From assembly GCA_963729695.1 (NCBI GenBank), contig CAVSOT010000003.1, positions 1,178,001 to 1,242,000 on the forward strand: a stretch of 64,000 nt of DNA, in the 5' to 3' direction. The notes below the pieces were generated by a model. That model saw only the letters and a program-made list of their open reading frames with translations, searched no databases and had not been told where the DNA came from. A program made the translations under genes and the position numbers. Below, in pieces: positions 9,054-17,860 of the stretch; the first letter of the stretch is position 1, and every line of letters starts with the position of its first letter. Source of the stretch: PALSA-693 sp963729695. Lineage in GTDB: Bacteria; Actinomycetota; Acidimicrobiia; Acidimicrobiales; Palsa-688.

Positions 9054-9413
9054 ATGACGACAACGACGTCCTCATCTCCAGTCCAGTACCCCCGGTGGCC
9101 TGCGACCACGGGCACCATCATCGAGCTCCGAAAGCCGGTGCAGGCCCGATCCCCGCGCAGCCAGAGCACCGGCGTGCCGTGCCAGCAAGAGGACCCGGCG
9201 CTCTGGTTCTCGAACGTTCCCGCCGAGCTCAATCTGGCCAAGTCCTACTGCCGAGGGTGCCGCAATCGACAGTCCTGCCTGGCCGGCGCTATCGAACGGT
9301 CCGAGTCCGCCGGGGTCTGGGGAGGGGAGATCTTCGAACGAGGCCAGATCATCGCGGTGAAACGGCCACGCGGTCGCCCTCGCAAGTCGTCGGCCGCGGG
9401 CGCCCGCGACTGA
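9054..9413 (+). CDS. WhiB-family Fe-S regulator with AT-hook (WhiB7-like)
   Basis: 119 residues. The four cluster cysteines appear as C in PCQQEDPALWF, then YCRGCRNRQSC (C-x2-C-x5-C). The turn VWGGE follows, and the protein ends with a basic AT-hook, RPRGRPRKS. The AT-hook is the mark of the WhiB7 group, which activates intrinsic drug resistance in mycobacteria and streptomycetes together with the primary sigma factor. The ATG at 9054 has GAGGG close upstream; an in-frame ATG at 9042 is the alternative. A DHA2 exporter lies 4 kb away, but no direct link is shown. Confidence 0.85.
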   Translation: MTTTTSSSPVQYPRWPATTGTIIELRKPVQARSPRSQSTGVPCQQEDPALWFSNVPAELNLAKSYCRGCRNRQSCLAGAIERSESAGVWGGEIFERGQIIAVKRPRGRPRKSSAAGARD

Positions 9414-9476
9414 CCGGATGGGCGGGTGCCGGCTTCCGGTGAGATCAACCCAGCCATGGCGCCCCGACGGAGGCTC

Positions 9477-12230
9477 CTAGCGGTCGGCGATGCCCTGTTC
9501 GCCCGCGATCAGTTGCCAACGGCGGTTGATCCCGAGTTTGCGGTAGACGTGCGCCAGGTGCGTCTCCACCGTGTTCACCGACAAGTACAGCTGGGCTGCG
9601 ATCTCCCTGTTGGTTCGCCCCGCCCGGGCCAGGTCGGCGACGGCTTGTTCTTGCGGAGTAAGGGCGCCAGAAGGAGTGGCCCGGGCCCGTCCACCGGCCC
9701 GGCGCCAACCGACTCGGGCTTGTTCGGCGTGCCAAGCCGCCCGACACCGCTCGGCCAGTTGCAAGGCCTCAGCCAACACGGGACGGGCCCGGGCCGGTTC
9801 TCCTCGGCGCAACAGAAATCCGCCCTGGTCCATGAGAGCTTCGGCCTGAGCCACGGGCGATATCGGGTTGACGAGAACGACGGCCTGGGCAAAGGCCGCC
9901 TCGGCCGCGGCCATATCGCCTCGTCGCTCCGCCATCGCCCCTTGGCCCCGAGCGAGCACCGACTTTGGCCAGCGGGACGGGAGCGCGGCGGCGCGCGGCT
10001 CGAGCCATTCGATGACCCCGACCGCCTGGTCGTCGCGGCCGCAGGCCAGATGGGCGGTGATGGCAGGTGCCGCCCAGGGGTAGATGCACGGCTCGTGCAG
10101 ATCGACCATGCGGGCCGACCGTTCGAGTTGCCGGAAGACCCTGGACGCCTCTTCGAGCTGGCCACGGCGAAAGGCAAGGAGGCCCTGAGTGAAGTGTTGG
10201 GTCGTCCACACCCGTCCCAGGTCGGCTCTGTCCGGAGAGGTGGCTTGAGACTCGCGGCAGTACTTCTCGGCTTCCTCCAGGCGACCCAGGTCGAGCAGGC
10301 AGAGGGCTTTTTCCGAAAACGCCAAGGGCAGCGAAAAGGGCATCAGCTCGGCCGATTCCAGAAGCTGGTCAGCCAGGGCATCAGCCTCTTCCAGGCGCCC
10401 GGTGCGGCGGCAAACGGCCACCAGAAGCGACTGCCCCTCGAAGAGGTTCATCGGGTAGCGGTGCTCTGTGGCCTCGGCGATGATGGCGATCAGAAGCCGC
10501 TCTGCCTCGTCGAAGCGCTCCGACCAGGACGCCAGTTCGGCATAGAGCACCCGCGGATCCGACCATTGCGTCACCTCGGACACCCGCCCGGGAGCCGCCA
10601 GGGCCGCTTTTCGGGCCACCTCCAGTCCCGTGGGATCGCCCGAGAGGTAGGCGCATTGGGCCCACACCGCGTCCGCCAGGGCCTCGACCTGGCCTCCGAC
10701 TTCAGCCGCCACCGATCGGGCCCTGGTTGCGAGTGGCAGGGCAGCCCGAGGGCCGAGGCGGAGCACACTGAGATGGGCCTGGTCCACCAGCACCACCGCG
10801 GCCAGATGTGGAGGTTCGTTCTCGGCCAGCCGTACGGCCCGCTCGATCGTGGCGGAGGCCTCCTCGACCTGACCTGCTCGGAACTCGGCTTGCGCCAGTT
10901 CGCACAGGCCGGCCAGAGACAGCGACGGCGGCTGGGCGGCCCGACCGAGCAGTTGACGGCAGACATCGGCCGCCTTCTGGTTGTCGCCGGTGGCCCTCAG
11001 GGCTTGAGCGAGATCCAGCAGCACTTCGGGCGGGGTGTCGTCCCCGGCCAGGTCGACGACCGCGCCCAGGTGATGGCGGGCGGTCCCCGGCGCACCCCGC
11101 TCGAGGGCTTCGTGGCCGGCGCGAACCATGACGTCGAGCGCCAAGGGATCGGCCATGCGGGCGAGCACGGCGTGTTCGGCCGCCTCGGCCGCGGGCGCCC
11201 GGCGGGCCAACAGGACCCGGAAGGCAGCCTGGTGGAGATGGGCCCGCAGGGGAGCGGCCTGCTCGTAGACGGCGAGGCGGACCAGCTGGTGGCTGAACGT
11301 CGCCCACCCCTCGCCACCGTCAGCGACCAGGCCGGCGCCGATCAAGGCTTCGAGAGATCTGGCCGCCTCGGACGCGGTGAGGTCGGCCATGTCGCCGGCC
11401 ACCTCCGGACGGAAACGCCCGCCCAGCACGCTGGCGGCCCGCAGGTAGGCCTCGGCGGAGGCCCCCACGCCCACGAAACGCGAGAGGAGCAGTCGAGACG
11501 CCCACGAGCTACCCGTCTCGCCGGCGAGTTCTGGCAGCGTCTGTCCCGCGACCAGATCGGCGGCCACGTGCGAAAGGAGGAGGGGGTTTCCGGCGCACGA
11601 GTCAACGGCGTCGTCGAGGTCCGAGGGGCGGCCACGATCGCCGAGCCGGTCGGCGATCAGGGACCGGGAAGCTTGATCCGACAACGGGCGAAGCCGCTGG
11701 ATGGCGGCCAGGCCCTGCTGGGAGAGCTCCTCCGCGGCGCGCGCCGTCTCGGCCGGCCAGGGACGAGCAGTTACGAGCAGCCCGACTGGCAGGCCCTGGA
11801 GGCGGCGGCACAGCAGCCGCATCAGGATCAGCGAATCGGGGTCCGCCCAGTGGGCGTCGTCCAGGGCGATCAGAAGTGGGCCGGTGGCGATCTCGCGAAA
11901 CCGGTGCAGCACGGCATGGAGCCGGTTGGCTGCTCGTTCGTCGACCCGCTCGCCCCCCTGGGTTGGGGCCAACGCGTCCGGTCCCAGTAGAGGTTCGAGG
12001 GCCTGGCCGACGAGCCCGAACGGGAGGGCGGCTTCGGCCAGATCGGCCCGACCGACGGCGACGACCATCCGGCCGGCCGCCATGGCCAAGGCGTAGTCGA
12101 GGAGGGCGGACTTGCCCAGCCCGGCCTCCCCCACAATAAAGAGGGCTCCGCTGGTGCCGTCTATGGCGTTGTTCAGGAGCGCTCGGATCGCGGACAGTGC
12201 GCCCTCTCGCTCCGCAAGCGTCGCCCCCAT
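9477..12230 (-). CDS. Large LuxR-type regulator with N-terminal AAA/STAND ATPase
   Basis: About 917 residues. It starts MGATLAEREGALSAIRAL; the ATG at 12230 is favoured over 12239 because of ACAGG nine bases upstream. Walker A is GEAGLGKSA (about residue 34) and Walker B LLIALDDAHWAD (about 110). A long helical, TPR-like middle follows. The C-terminus is a LuxR HTH: LTPQEQAVADLARAGRTNRE, then SVNTVETHLAHVYRKLGI. This is the LAL/MalT-like architecture, in which ligand and ATP binding drive oligomerisation and promoter activation. Target genes are unknown. Long open frames exist on the opposite strand but they are GC-codon shadows. Confidence 0.9.
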   Translation of the reverse strand: MGATLAEREGALSAIRALLNNAIDGTSGALFIVGEAGLGKSALLDYALAMAAGRMVVAVGRADLAEAALPFGLVGQALEPLLGPDALAPTQGGERVDERAANRLHAVLHRFREIATGPLLIALDDAHWADPDSLILMRLLCRRLQGLPVGLLVTARPWPAETARAAEELSQQGLAAIQRLRPLSDQASRSLIADRLGDRGRPSDLDDAVDSCAGNPLLLSHVAADLVAGQTLPELAGETGSSWASRLLLSRFVGVGASAEAYLRAASVLGGRFRPEVAGDMADLTASEAARSLEALIGAGLVADGGEGWATFSHQLVRLAVYEQAAPLRAHLHQAAFRVLLARRAPAAEAAEHAVLARMADPLALDVMVRAGHEALERGAPGTARHHLGAVVDLAGDDTPPEVLLDLAQALRATGDNQKAADVCRQLLGRAAQPPSLSLAGLCELAQAEFRAGQVEEASATIERAVRLAENEPPHLAAVVLVDQAHLSVLRLGPRAALPLATRARSVAAEVGGQVEALADAVWAQCAYLSGDPTGLEVARKAALAAPGRVSEVTQWSDPRVLYAELASWSERFDEAERLLIAIIAEATEHRYPMNLFEGQSLLVAVCRRTGRLEEADALADQLLESAELMPFSLPLAFSEKALCLLDLGRLEEAEKYCRESQATSPDRADLGRVWTTQHFTQGLLAFRRGQLEEASRVFRQLERSARMVDLHEPCIYPWAAPAITAHLACGRDDQAVGVIEWLEPRAAALPSRWPKSVLARGQGAMAERRGDMAAAEAAFAQAVVLVNPISPVAQAEALMDQGGFLLRRGEPARARPVLAEALQLAERCRAAWHAEQARVGWRRAGGRARATPSGALTPQEQAVADLARAGRTNREIAAQLYLSVNTVETHLAHVYRKLGINRRWQLIAGEQGIADR

Positions 12231-12421
12231 GGGTCTCATCCTGTCGGGTCGAGTCGGAGTGGACTCCCAGTCTCGTCGTGGAGCCGGGCACTTTTCCACC
12301 CGGGGCCTCCAGTGCCGGCCCGCCCGGCGACAAATGGTCATCTGTACAGCCTCAGACTGCTCAGATGTCCAAAGGTAAAACGCCGGCGCGCCCTGATGCC
12401 CGGTTGGCGGGTGGCTGGCCG

Positions 12422-12937
12422 TCAACCGTCCAGATCGCGGAGCTTCGCCCGAGCCGAGTCGGGAAGCTGGCCCAGCGCACCGATTTCCCCGTCCCCTGAG
12501 CCGGCCCCGGTCACCGCATCGACGGGAAACAACGTCCACGCGTCTGCTTGTGGCGACTCGACCACACCCGAGGGTTCGGAGTGCTGAAAAGATCCTGGAG
12601 GACCTTGTTCGAGTACGAGCCACACATAGTCCCCCGGCGAGCACGCTCGGAACTCGCACTGGGTCAGATCGGGATCAACTCGCGTCAGTGACGCCAAGGT
12701 GACCAGCTTGGCCTGAATGGTGATGCCGGGCCGGGCGGGCGCATACCGACGAAGGACCGTCGTACGCGGCAGCACACCGGGAGGCCGGTCGACCGTCGTT
12801 GTGGTGTCGGGTCCGGAGAGGCCGGATGGACCGGTTGCGGTGGAAGTCTGGGCCCTGGATGCCGAACAGGCGACGAGCACCACGAGACTCAGAAGCGCCC
12901 CGAGCAGGTACAGGTAGCTTCGATGAACCCACGCCAA
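12422..12937 (-). CDS. Putative lipoprotein of unknown function
   Basis: The frame contains a signal segment SYLYLLGALLSLVVLVAC with a lipobox ending LVAC. A Thr/Ser/Gly-rich linker and a roughly 110-residue domain follow (TQCEFRACSPGDYVWLVLEQG, about residue 100). Two cysteines (CEFRAC) may form a disulfide. The frame extends upstream to an ATG at 13084, but that would overlap the MFS promoter. A TTG at 12937 gives a sensible signal peptide and is used here with low certainty. The gene is divergent from the exporter and ends 190 bases before the LuxR regulator. Function is not recognised. Confidence 0.5.
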   Translation of the reverse strand: MAWVHRSYLYLLGALLSLVVLVACSASRAQTSTATGPSGLSGPDTTTTVDRPPGVLPRTTVLRRYAPARPGITIQAKLVTLASLTRVDPDLTQCEFRACSPGDYVWLVLEQGPPGSFQHSEPSGVVESPQADAWTLFPVDAVTGAGSGDGEIGALGQLPDSARAKLRDLDG

Positions 12938-13026
12938 CTTGGGCGAACCGACCCCCGCAGAAGTTCCGGCCGCGGTTCGAGCCGATGACCAAGGGCGGGC
13001 GTGGTGGGAGATGACTTCTTGACTTC

Positions 13027-13056
13027 TTGACAACGAGATGCTTTGGCATCTAGTTT
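13027..13056 (+). promoter_or_regulatory. Exporter promoter with an operator-like palindrome between -35 and -10
   Basis: A consensus -35 TTGACA (13027-13032) and a -10 TAGTTT (13051-13056) are 18 bases apart. The spacer holds a perfect inverted repeat, AGATGC (13036-13041) TTTG GCATCT (13046-13051), the place and size expected for a MarR dimer site. The operon encodes a MarR protein, so autoregulation is likely. Confidence 0.65.
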
Positions 13057-13085
13057 GTTGCGTAAATGTTCGCCCCGCTAACAAG

Positions 13086-14585
13086 ATGTGCCTGGTGATA
13101 GGAAGATCCGCGTCCCCAGAACGGCTGGATCCTTACGTAAAGCGGGTGGCGATCGTCGTCGTCCTCGGGATGATCATGTCGGTCCTCGACACCACGATCG
13201 TCAACGTGGCCTTGGACAGCCTCTCCCACGACCTCCACACGTCGATCAACGACATCCAGTGGGTGGTCTCGGCGTACCTGCTGGCGCTCGCCGCGGTCAT
13301 TCCCATCTCGGCCTGGGCGACCCGTCGGTTCAGCGCCTACCGGGTCTACATGGTGGCCCTGGCGCTTTTTACGCTGGGCTCGGCGCTCTGCGGCTTCGCC
13401 ACCTCGGCTCCCGAGTTGATCGCTTTTCGGGTTCTGCAGGGCGCAGGCGGCGGCTTGCTTGCGCCCACGGGAATGGCGATCCTGGTGAATGCGTCGGGCC
13501 GCCAGGCCCTTCCCAAGGTGATGGGCGCCATCGGGATCCCCATAGTGCTCGCCCCGGTCTTCGGCCCCACGCTTGGCGGAATACTGCTGCAGAGCGTCAG
13601 CTGGCACGCCATCTTCTGGGTCAACGTCCCGATTGGGGTCGCCACCGCGGTGTTGGCCATGCGACTGCTGCCTCGGGACCAGGCCGAGCCGGACAGCGCC
13701 GGCCCCTTGGACTGGCCCGGCTTGATGCTGGCGGGCCTAGGGATCGTCGGGATCATGTACGGCCTCTCCGAGACGGCCACCGCAGGCAGCTTCGGCTCGA
13801 TGTCGGTGATCCTTCCCCTCTTCGTCGGCATACTGCTGGTAGCCGGTTTCGTGATACGGGCCAGAGTGATCAGCCACCCGCTGGTCGATCTCCGTCTGTA
13901 TCGCATCCGGGCCTACAGCGCGGCCAGTGTGGCGATGTTCTTCCTGGTAGCCGCCATGTTCGGAGCCATGATCCTTCTGCCGCTGTACTTCCAGGTGGCC
14001 CGCGGCCAGGATGCCATTCACACTGGCCTGCTGATGGTTCCCCAGGGAGTCGGCGCCTCGATCGGGATGAACCGTTCGACGAGCACCACCCGCCGGCTGG
14101 GTGGCGGTCTGGCCTCGCTGATCGGAATTTTCATCATGATCGGTGCCACGACCCCGTTCTTGTTCGTGGGCGCGACCACACCGTTCGGGCTCATCGCGTC
14201 GGCTCAGTTCCTGCGCGGTATCGGAGTCGGCCTGGCCACCATGCCGACCATGACGGCGGCGTTCTCGGTGCTCGCCCCCGAACAGGTCAACGACGGCAGC
14301 CCACAGCTCAACGTGATCCAGCGAGTGGGCGGCGCCCTGGGGACCGCCATCATCGCGGTCATCCTCCAGGAGAAGCTCAGCCACCTCGCCGGCGCATCCA
14401 CCGGCACCTACACCAACCTGACCGCGGTGGCGGCCTCGTTCGCTGAAACCTACCGGTGGGTGCTCCTCATCACGGTCATCGCCCTCATCCCGGCCACGGT
14501 GCTGTGGCGGGTCGAGCGCCAGCTGCGAAGCAGCCGGCTGGAGACCGCGCCCTCCGAAGAGTCGCTGGTCGAGGCCATCGTATGA
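13086..14585 (+). CDS. DHA2-family MFS drug exporter (EmrB/QacA type)
   Basis: About 499 residues from the ATG at 13086 (MCLVIGRSASPERLDPYVKR); the upstream ORF extension overlaps the promoter and is not used. The first helix carries the DHA2 signature VLDTTIVNVALDSLSHDL (motif D1). ATRRFSAYRVY is the loop 2-3 motif A region, and helix 5 has the motif C-like GPTLGGILL. About 14 hydrophobic segments are present. Such proteins expel cationic or lipophilic drugs by proton antiport. The gene overlaps the MarR repressor gene by four bases (ATGA) and is probably repressed by it. One arm, SIGMNRSTSTTRRLGG, reads as a normal cytoplasmic loop. Confidence 0.9.
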   Translation: MCLVIGRSASPERLDPYVKRVAIVVVLGMIMSVLDTTIVNVALDSLSHDLHTSINDIQWVVSAYLLALAAVIPISAWATRRFSAYRVYMVALALFTLGSALCGFATSAPELIAFRVLQGAGGGLLAPTGMAILVNASGRQALPKVMGAIGIPIVLAPVFGPTLGGILLQSVSWHAIFWVNVPIGVATAVLAMRLLPRDQAEPDSAGPLDWPGLMLAGLGIVGIMYGLSETATAGSFGSMSVILPLFVGILLVAGFVIRARVISHPLVDLRLYRIRAYSAASVAMFFLVAAMFGAMILLPLYFQVARGQDAIHTGLLMVPQGVGASIGMNRSTSTTRRLGGGLASLIGIFIMIGATTPFLFVGATTPFGLIASAQFLRGIGVGLATMPTMTAAFSVLAPEQVNDGSPQLNVIQRVGGALGTAIIAVILQEKLSHLAGASTGTYTNLTAVAASFAETYRWVLLITVIALIPATVLWRVERQLRSSRLETAPSEESLVEAIV

Positions 14586-15046
14586 CCGCGATCGAGCCCG
14601 TCGCCGGTCATCGTCAGACGACGACCCTCGACGAGCTGCGCGTGGCGATGGGCGAGCTCTTCGGCGCCGAACGCCGTCTGCGGGGGCGTGATCAGCAGCG
14701 ATCCCGCGATCTCACCAACTCGCAGCTGCGGGCGCTGTTCGTCCTCGGCAAGTCCGCCGAAGTGACCGCCGGTGAACTGGCTAAGAGCGCTGACCTCAAT
14801 CCGGCGAGCGTGACCGCCATGCTCGACCAGCTCGAGGCCAACGGCATCGTGGCCCGTCGGCGGGCCGCCCACGACCGCCGGGTCTGCCTGATCTCGCTGA
14901 CCGACAAAGGTCGTTCCATCGTGGACAGCGAGCGGCGGCGCTGGCAAGCGTTGTGGGAAGCGAGCTTCGGAGACTTGTCCGAGCCGGAGCTGAGCCTGGC
15001 GTTGCAGGTCATGCGCCGGATGATCGCCTTGCTCGATAGCGCCTAA
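14582..15046 (+). CDS. MarR-family transcriptional regulator
   Basis: 154 residues. The winged helix reads LTNSQLRALFVLGKSAEVTA, then LAKSADLNPASVTAMLDQLE, with the wing AHDRRVCLISLTDKG containing the conserved D-R pair. Its ATG overlaps the exporter stop codon (ATGA), so translation is coupled. It is the expected repressor of this exporter-regulator operon; the palindrome at 13036-13051 is the candidate site. The inducing drug is unknown. Confidence 0.92.
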   Translation: MTAIEPVAGHRQTTTLDELRVAMGELFGAERRLRGRDQQRSRDLTNSQLRALFVLGKSAEVTAGELAKSADLNPASVTAMLDQLEANGIVARRRAAHDRRVCLISLTDKGRSIVDSERRRWQALWEASFGDLSEPELSLALQVMRRMIALLDSA

Positions 15047-15123
15047 GCGCGAGAAACCGCCGCTTCGTTCACTCGAGCTGTGCCCGACGGCGCCATCGCC
15101 GCGGGGCACCCCGGCCGCCTGTC

Positions 15124-15429
15124 TCAGCCGGATTTGTGGCCGAGGGCGCTGAGCAGGGCGGCGTTGACCTCGTCCGCGTGGGTCCAAGGAATGCCGTGCG
15201 GGCCGCCCTCGACCACGACCAGGTCCGCGTTGGCGATCAGGTCGGGCAGGCGCTTGCCGGTCTTGTCGAAGGGCAGGATCCGGTCGGCGTCGCCTTGAAT
15301 GACCGTGACCGGGACGTCGATCTTCGGGAGGTCGGCCCGGAAGTCGGCCTGCCAGGTCGTGATGCAGTCGTGGGCGGCGATGGCGGACATGGTGACAGCC
15401 ACGTTGAAGCTGGTGCGGTAGGCCTCGTC
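15124..15429 (-). pseudogene. C-terminal remnant of an alpha/beta hydrolase
   Basis: Only the last roughly 100 residues of a haloperoxidase-like alpha/beta hydrolase are present: EAYRTSFNVAV, then IDVPVTVIQGDADRILPFD and GGPHGIPWTHADEVNAALL. They contain the catalytic Asp (GDADR) and His (GGPHG). The nucleophile-elbow half (GxSxG) is absent. Upstream, the frame turns into unrelated Arg-rich sequence. A 5' deletion is therefore likely rather than a simple frameshift. It is presumably non-functional. Confidence 0.65.
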
Positions 15430-15548
15430 GCGCCGGCCCCAACGACCAAGCGCGGCGGTCGGTTTCACGGTCAAGACTCTGCGGGGCGCAGGGGTCACCC
15501 TCCCCAGTGGACTGCGGCAGCTACCGCCAGATGCCGAGCAGCGGCTGA

Positions 15549-15983
15549 TCAGACGTCTTGCAGTCCCTCGTTGAACAAGATCTCCCATAGGTGCCCGTCC
15601 GGGTCCTGGAAATACCCGGAGTACACCCCGAAGGGTCGGTCGTACGCTCTGACCGTCACGGTGGCGCCAGCCGCCTCGGCGGCGTCTATGAGGGCATCAA
15701 CCTCGTCCCTAGTGGCGACTGCGTGACCGATGCTGAACAGACCCGAGCCAGGGGTGGCAATCGGGACTCTGGCATCCTTTGCGAGTTCGCTTCTCGGGAA
15801 CACACACAGGATGAGCCCACCTTCGAGTTGGAACATCGCGATCGCTCCGGCCGCCATCTGATCATCGCCGGGAAACTCGGTGGCGATGATGCCTGACGAC
15901 TCCAGTCCCAGGCTCCGGTAGAAGGCGAGCGACCGTTCGAGATCGTCGACGGCGAGAGTGATGACGTGGACCCGAGGCTTCAT
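15549..15983 (-). CDS. VOC-superfamily (glyoxalase/dioxygenase-fold) protein
   Basis: 144 residues with two beta-alpha-beta-beta-beta modules. The first begins VHVITLAVDDLERSLAFYRS, and the second ends GVYSGYFQDPDGHLWEILFN, which has the usual C-terminal metal-ligand Glu. Members include glyoxalases, fosfomycin-resistance enzymes and bleomycin-binding proteins; the reaction cannot be assigned. Its ATG directly follows the stop of the nitroreductase-like gene (TAGATG), so the two are translated as a pair. Confidence 0.85.
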   Translation of the reverse strand: MKPRVHVITLAVDDLERSLAFYRSLGLESSGIIATEFPGDDQMAAGAIAMFQLEGGLILCVFPRSELAKDARVPIATPGSGLFSIGHAVATRDEVDALIDAAEAAGATVTVRAYDRPFGVYSGYFQDPDGHLWEILFNEGLQDV

Positions 15984-16387
15984 CTACGAATGGCGAATCT
16001 CGACGACCGGGATGACCCGGCTCGTCTTGGCCTGATACTCGGCGAATCCAGGATAGCGGCGCGCTTGTTCGGCGAAGATCCGATCCCGATCCCCACCGGC
16101 GACCGACACGGCCGTGGCGTCATACGTCTCGGATCCCTCCTCTACCGTCACGGTGGGGTTCGCCACCAGGTTGTAATACCAATCGGGATGGCTATCGGCC
16201 CCCGCCTTGGAGGCGAACACGTAACGGCCTCCGTCCAAATCGAGATACATCATCGGGTTGACCCTCTCCAGGCCACTCTTCGCTCCCGTCGTGTGCAAGA
16301 GCAGCATGGGAGCACCCTCGAAGGGGCCGCCCACCTTCCCGTCACCCCGCGGAACTCCGCGATGATCTTTGGGTTCCAGTCACTCAT
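15984..16387 (-). pseudogene. DDN/F420-dependent nitroreductase-family protein with one frameshift
   Basis: From 16387 the frame reads MSDWNPKIIAEFRG, the usual start of this family. One base appears to be missing near 16340, after which KVGGPFEGAPMLLLHTTGAK continues in another frame to the stop at 15984. Typical features are the LLHTTGAKSG loop and DWYYNLVANPTVTVE. Family members (split-barrel, about 135 residues) use F420H2 or bind quinones; Mycobacterium Ddn is the known example. With the base restored the length is 134 residues, as expected. An assembly error is as likely as real decay, since the downstream VOC gene looks intact. Confidence 0.7.
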
Positions 16388-16537
16388 GGCGTAGCACCCT
16401 ACAGCGGCGAGCCAAAATCACTGGGACCCGGTGGAGCCCCGATCGCCGGTCAGCCCGACTACCGTGTGGAGGGGAGTCAGGTGCCCATCTACGAGCTTCT
16501 CGAACGGGCACGACCACCAGCGAAGAGGAGGGAACAA

Positions 16538-17650
16538 ATGAAAACGCAAGCCGCTCTGCTGATGCAGCAACCAGGGAAATGGGAAGTGGTCGAGGTCGAC
16601 CTCGATGGGCCGCAACAAGGGGAGGTCCTGGTCCGGATGGCGGCTTGCGGTCTCTGCCACTCCGACGAGCACGTCGCCAAAGCTGACGGGAAGGTTTCGC
16701 ACTTCCCGTACTGCGGGGGCCATGAGGGCGCTGGAGTGGTGGAGGAAGTGGGGCCGGGCGTGTATGGGCTCCGACCCGGCGACCACATCGTGACCTCTTT
16801 TATCCCCAGTTGCGGGCGGTGTCGCTGGTGCGCCAGTGGCATGCAGAACCTCTGCGACAACGGAGCCCTGATCATGCACGGCGGCCAGCTCGACGGGTCG
16901 TTCCGCATGCACTACCAGGGTCAGGATGTGGCCCGAATGTCCCTCCTCGGCACCTTCTGCGAGTTCGGCGTGATGCCGGAGTGGTCGTGCGTCAAGATTC
17001 CCAACCACATTCCTCTCCTCGTCGCGGCCCTGGTCGGCTGTGGGGTGCCGACCGGTTGGGGATCCGCCGTCAACGCAGCCCAGGTGCAGCCCGGTGAGGT
17101 CGTGATCGTGATGGGGGTAGGAGGCATAGGAATCAACGCAGTCCAAGGGGCGTCGCACGCCGGCGCCACCCGGGTCATCGCCGTTGACCCGGTCCAGCTC
17201 AAGCGGGACGCAGCCCTCACGCTGGGAGCGACCGACGCCTGCCCTTCGATCGACGAAGCCGCCGAGCTGGCCCGGTCGCTGACCAATGGTCAGGGCGCGG
17301 ATTCGGCCATCGTCACCGTCGGAGTCGTGAGCGGCGAGCACATCGGCCAAGCCTTCGATTCGGTCCGCAAGGGGGGCACGGTCGTGGTGACCGGTGTGGC
17401 CCCCATGGACGTCCAGAGCATTCCGATCAGCCCGTTCATGCTGGCCATGTTCCAGAAGCGCCTGCAAGGTTGCCTCTACGGCATGATGTCTCCCGCCAAG
17501 GATGTGCCCCGGCTGTTGAACATGTACGAGGCGGGGCAGCTGAAGCTGGATGAGCTGGTGTCTCGGACCTACCGGCTCGAGGAGATCAACTCCGGCTACG
17601 ACGACATGTACGCGGGCAACAACATCCGCGGGGTCATCGAGTTCGCTTAG
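16538..17650 (+). CDS. Zinc-dependent alcohol dehydrogenase, NDMA-dependent family
   Basis: 370 residues. The ATG at 16538 has GGAGGG six bases upstream; the longer frame from 16466 lacks one. Catalytic zinc ligands lie in CGLCHSDEH and GGHEGAGVVEEVGPGV. The structural zinc cysteines are in SCGRCRWCASGMQNLC. The coenzyme loop is VMGVGGIGINAVQGA. The sequence matches the MDR subgroup whose NAD(H) stays bound and is recycled by an artificial acceptor (NDMA) in vitro, and by mycofactocin in vivo. It would oxidise primary alcohols to aldehydes. With the SDR at 6154 it suggests that this organism uses mycofactocin. Confidence 0.9.
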   Translation: MKTQAALLMQQPGKWEVVEVDLDGPQQGEVLVRMAACGLCHSDEHVAKADGKVSHFPYCGGHEGAGVVEEVGPGVYGLRPGDHIVTSFIPSCGRCRWCASGMQNLCDNGALIMHGGQLDGSFRMHYQGQDVARMSLLGTFCEFGVMPEWSCVKIPNHIPLLVAALVGCGVPTGWGSAVNAAQVQPGEVVIVMGVGGIGINAVQGASHAGATRVIAVDPVQLKRDAALTLGATDACPSIDEAAELARSLTNGQGADSAIVTVGVVSGEHIGQAFDSVRKGGTVVVTGVAPMDVQSIPISPFMLAMFQKRLQGCLYGMMSPAKDVPRLLNMYEAGQLKLDELVSRTYRLEEINSGYDDMYAGNNIRGVIEFA

Positions 17651-17750
17651 GGCTTACGGGAAAACAAGGCGTAGTTTGCGTCGAGAGCGAGAGGGTCACT
17701 TGGGGTCGGCGCAGGACGTCAAGTTAATCCAGTAACCCGTCCGAAAATGG

Positions 17751-17795
17751 TTTTTGGTATCTAAACCGCGTAATACGCGGTTTAGATACCAAAAA
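17751..17795. repeat. 45-bp perfect palindrome
   Basis: A 20-base arm at 17751-17770 (TTTTTGGTATCTAAACCGCG) and its exact complement at 17776-17795 flank the loop TAATA. It lies between the alcohol dehydrogenase stop and the TetR promoter. The T run is at the 5' side and the A run at the 3' side on either strand, so it lacks the 3' U tract of an ordinary terminator. It may still act as a transcription stop, or be a protein-binding site or a relic of a small inverted-repeat element. Its AT content is higher than the surroundings. Confidence 0.85.
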
Positions 17796-17860
17796 AGCGA
17801 CGGTCGATGAACGTCACATACGGCCGACGGCCGACCTCTCGCGAGCAGGCGTCGAGAATC

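Noticed and set aside
9426..11990. 854-codon open frame on the plus strand
   Set aside because: It is antisense to the LuxR/AAA regulator, whose motifs are clear; the frame is a product of high GC third-position bias.
12240..12659. N-terminal extension of the LuxR regulator to 12659
   Set aside because: The extra residues are Arg/Pro-rich noise overlapping the lipoprotein gene, and a good start with ribosome site exists at 12230.
17751..17795. Calling the palindrome a standard Rho-independent terminator
   Set aside because: The T run is on the 5' side on both strands; it may still stop transcription, but the signature is not the usual one.
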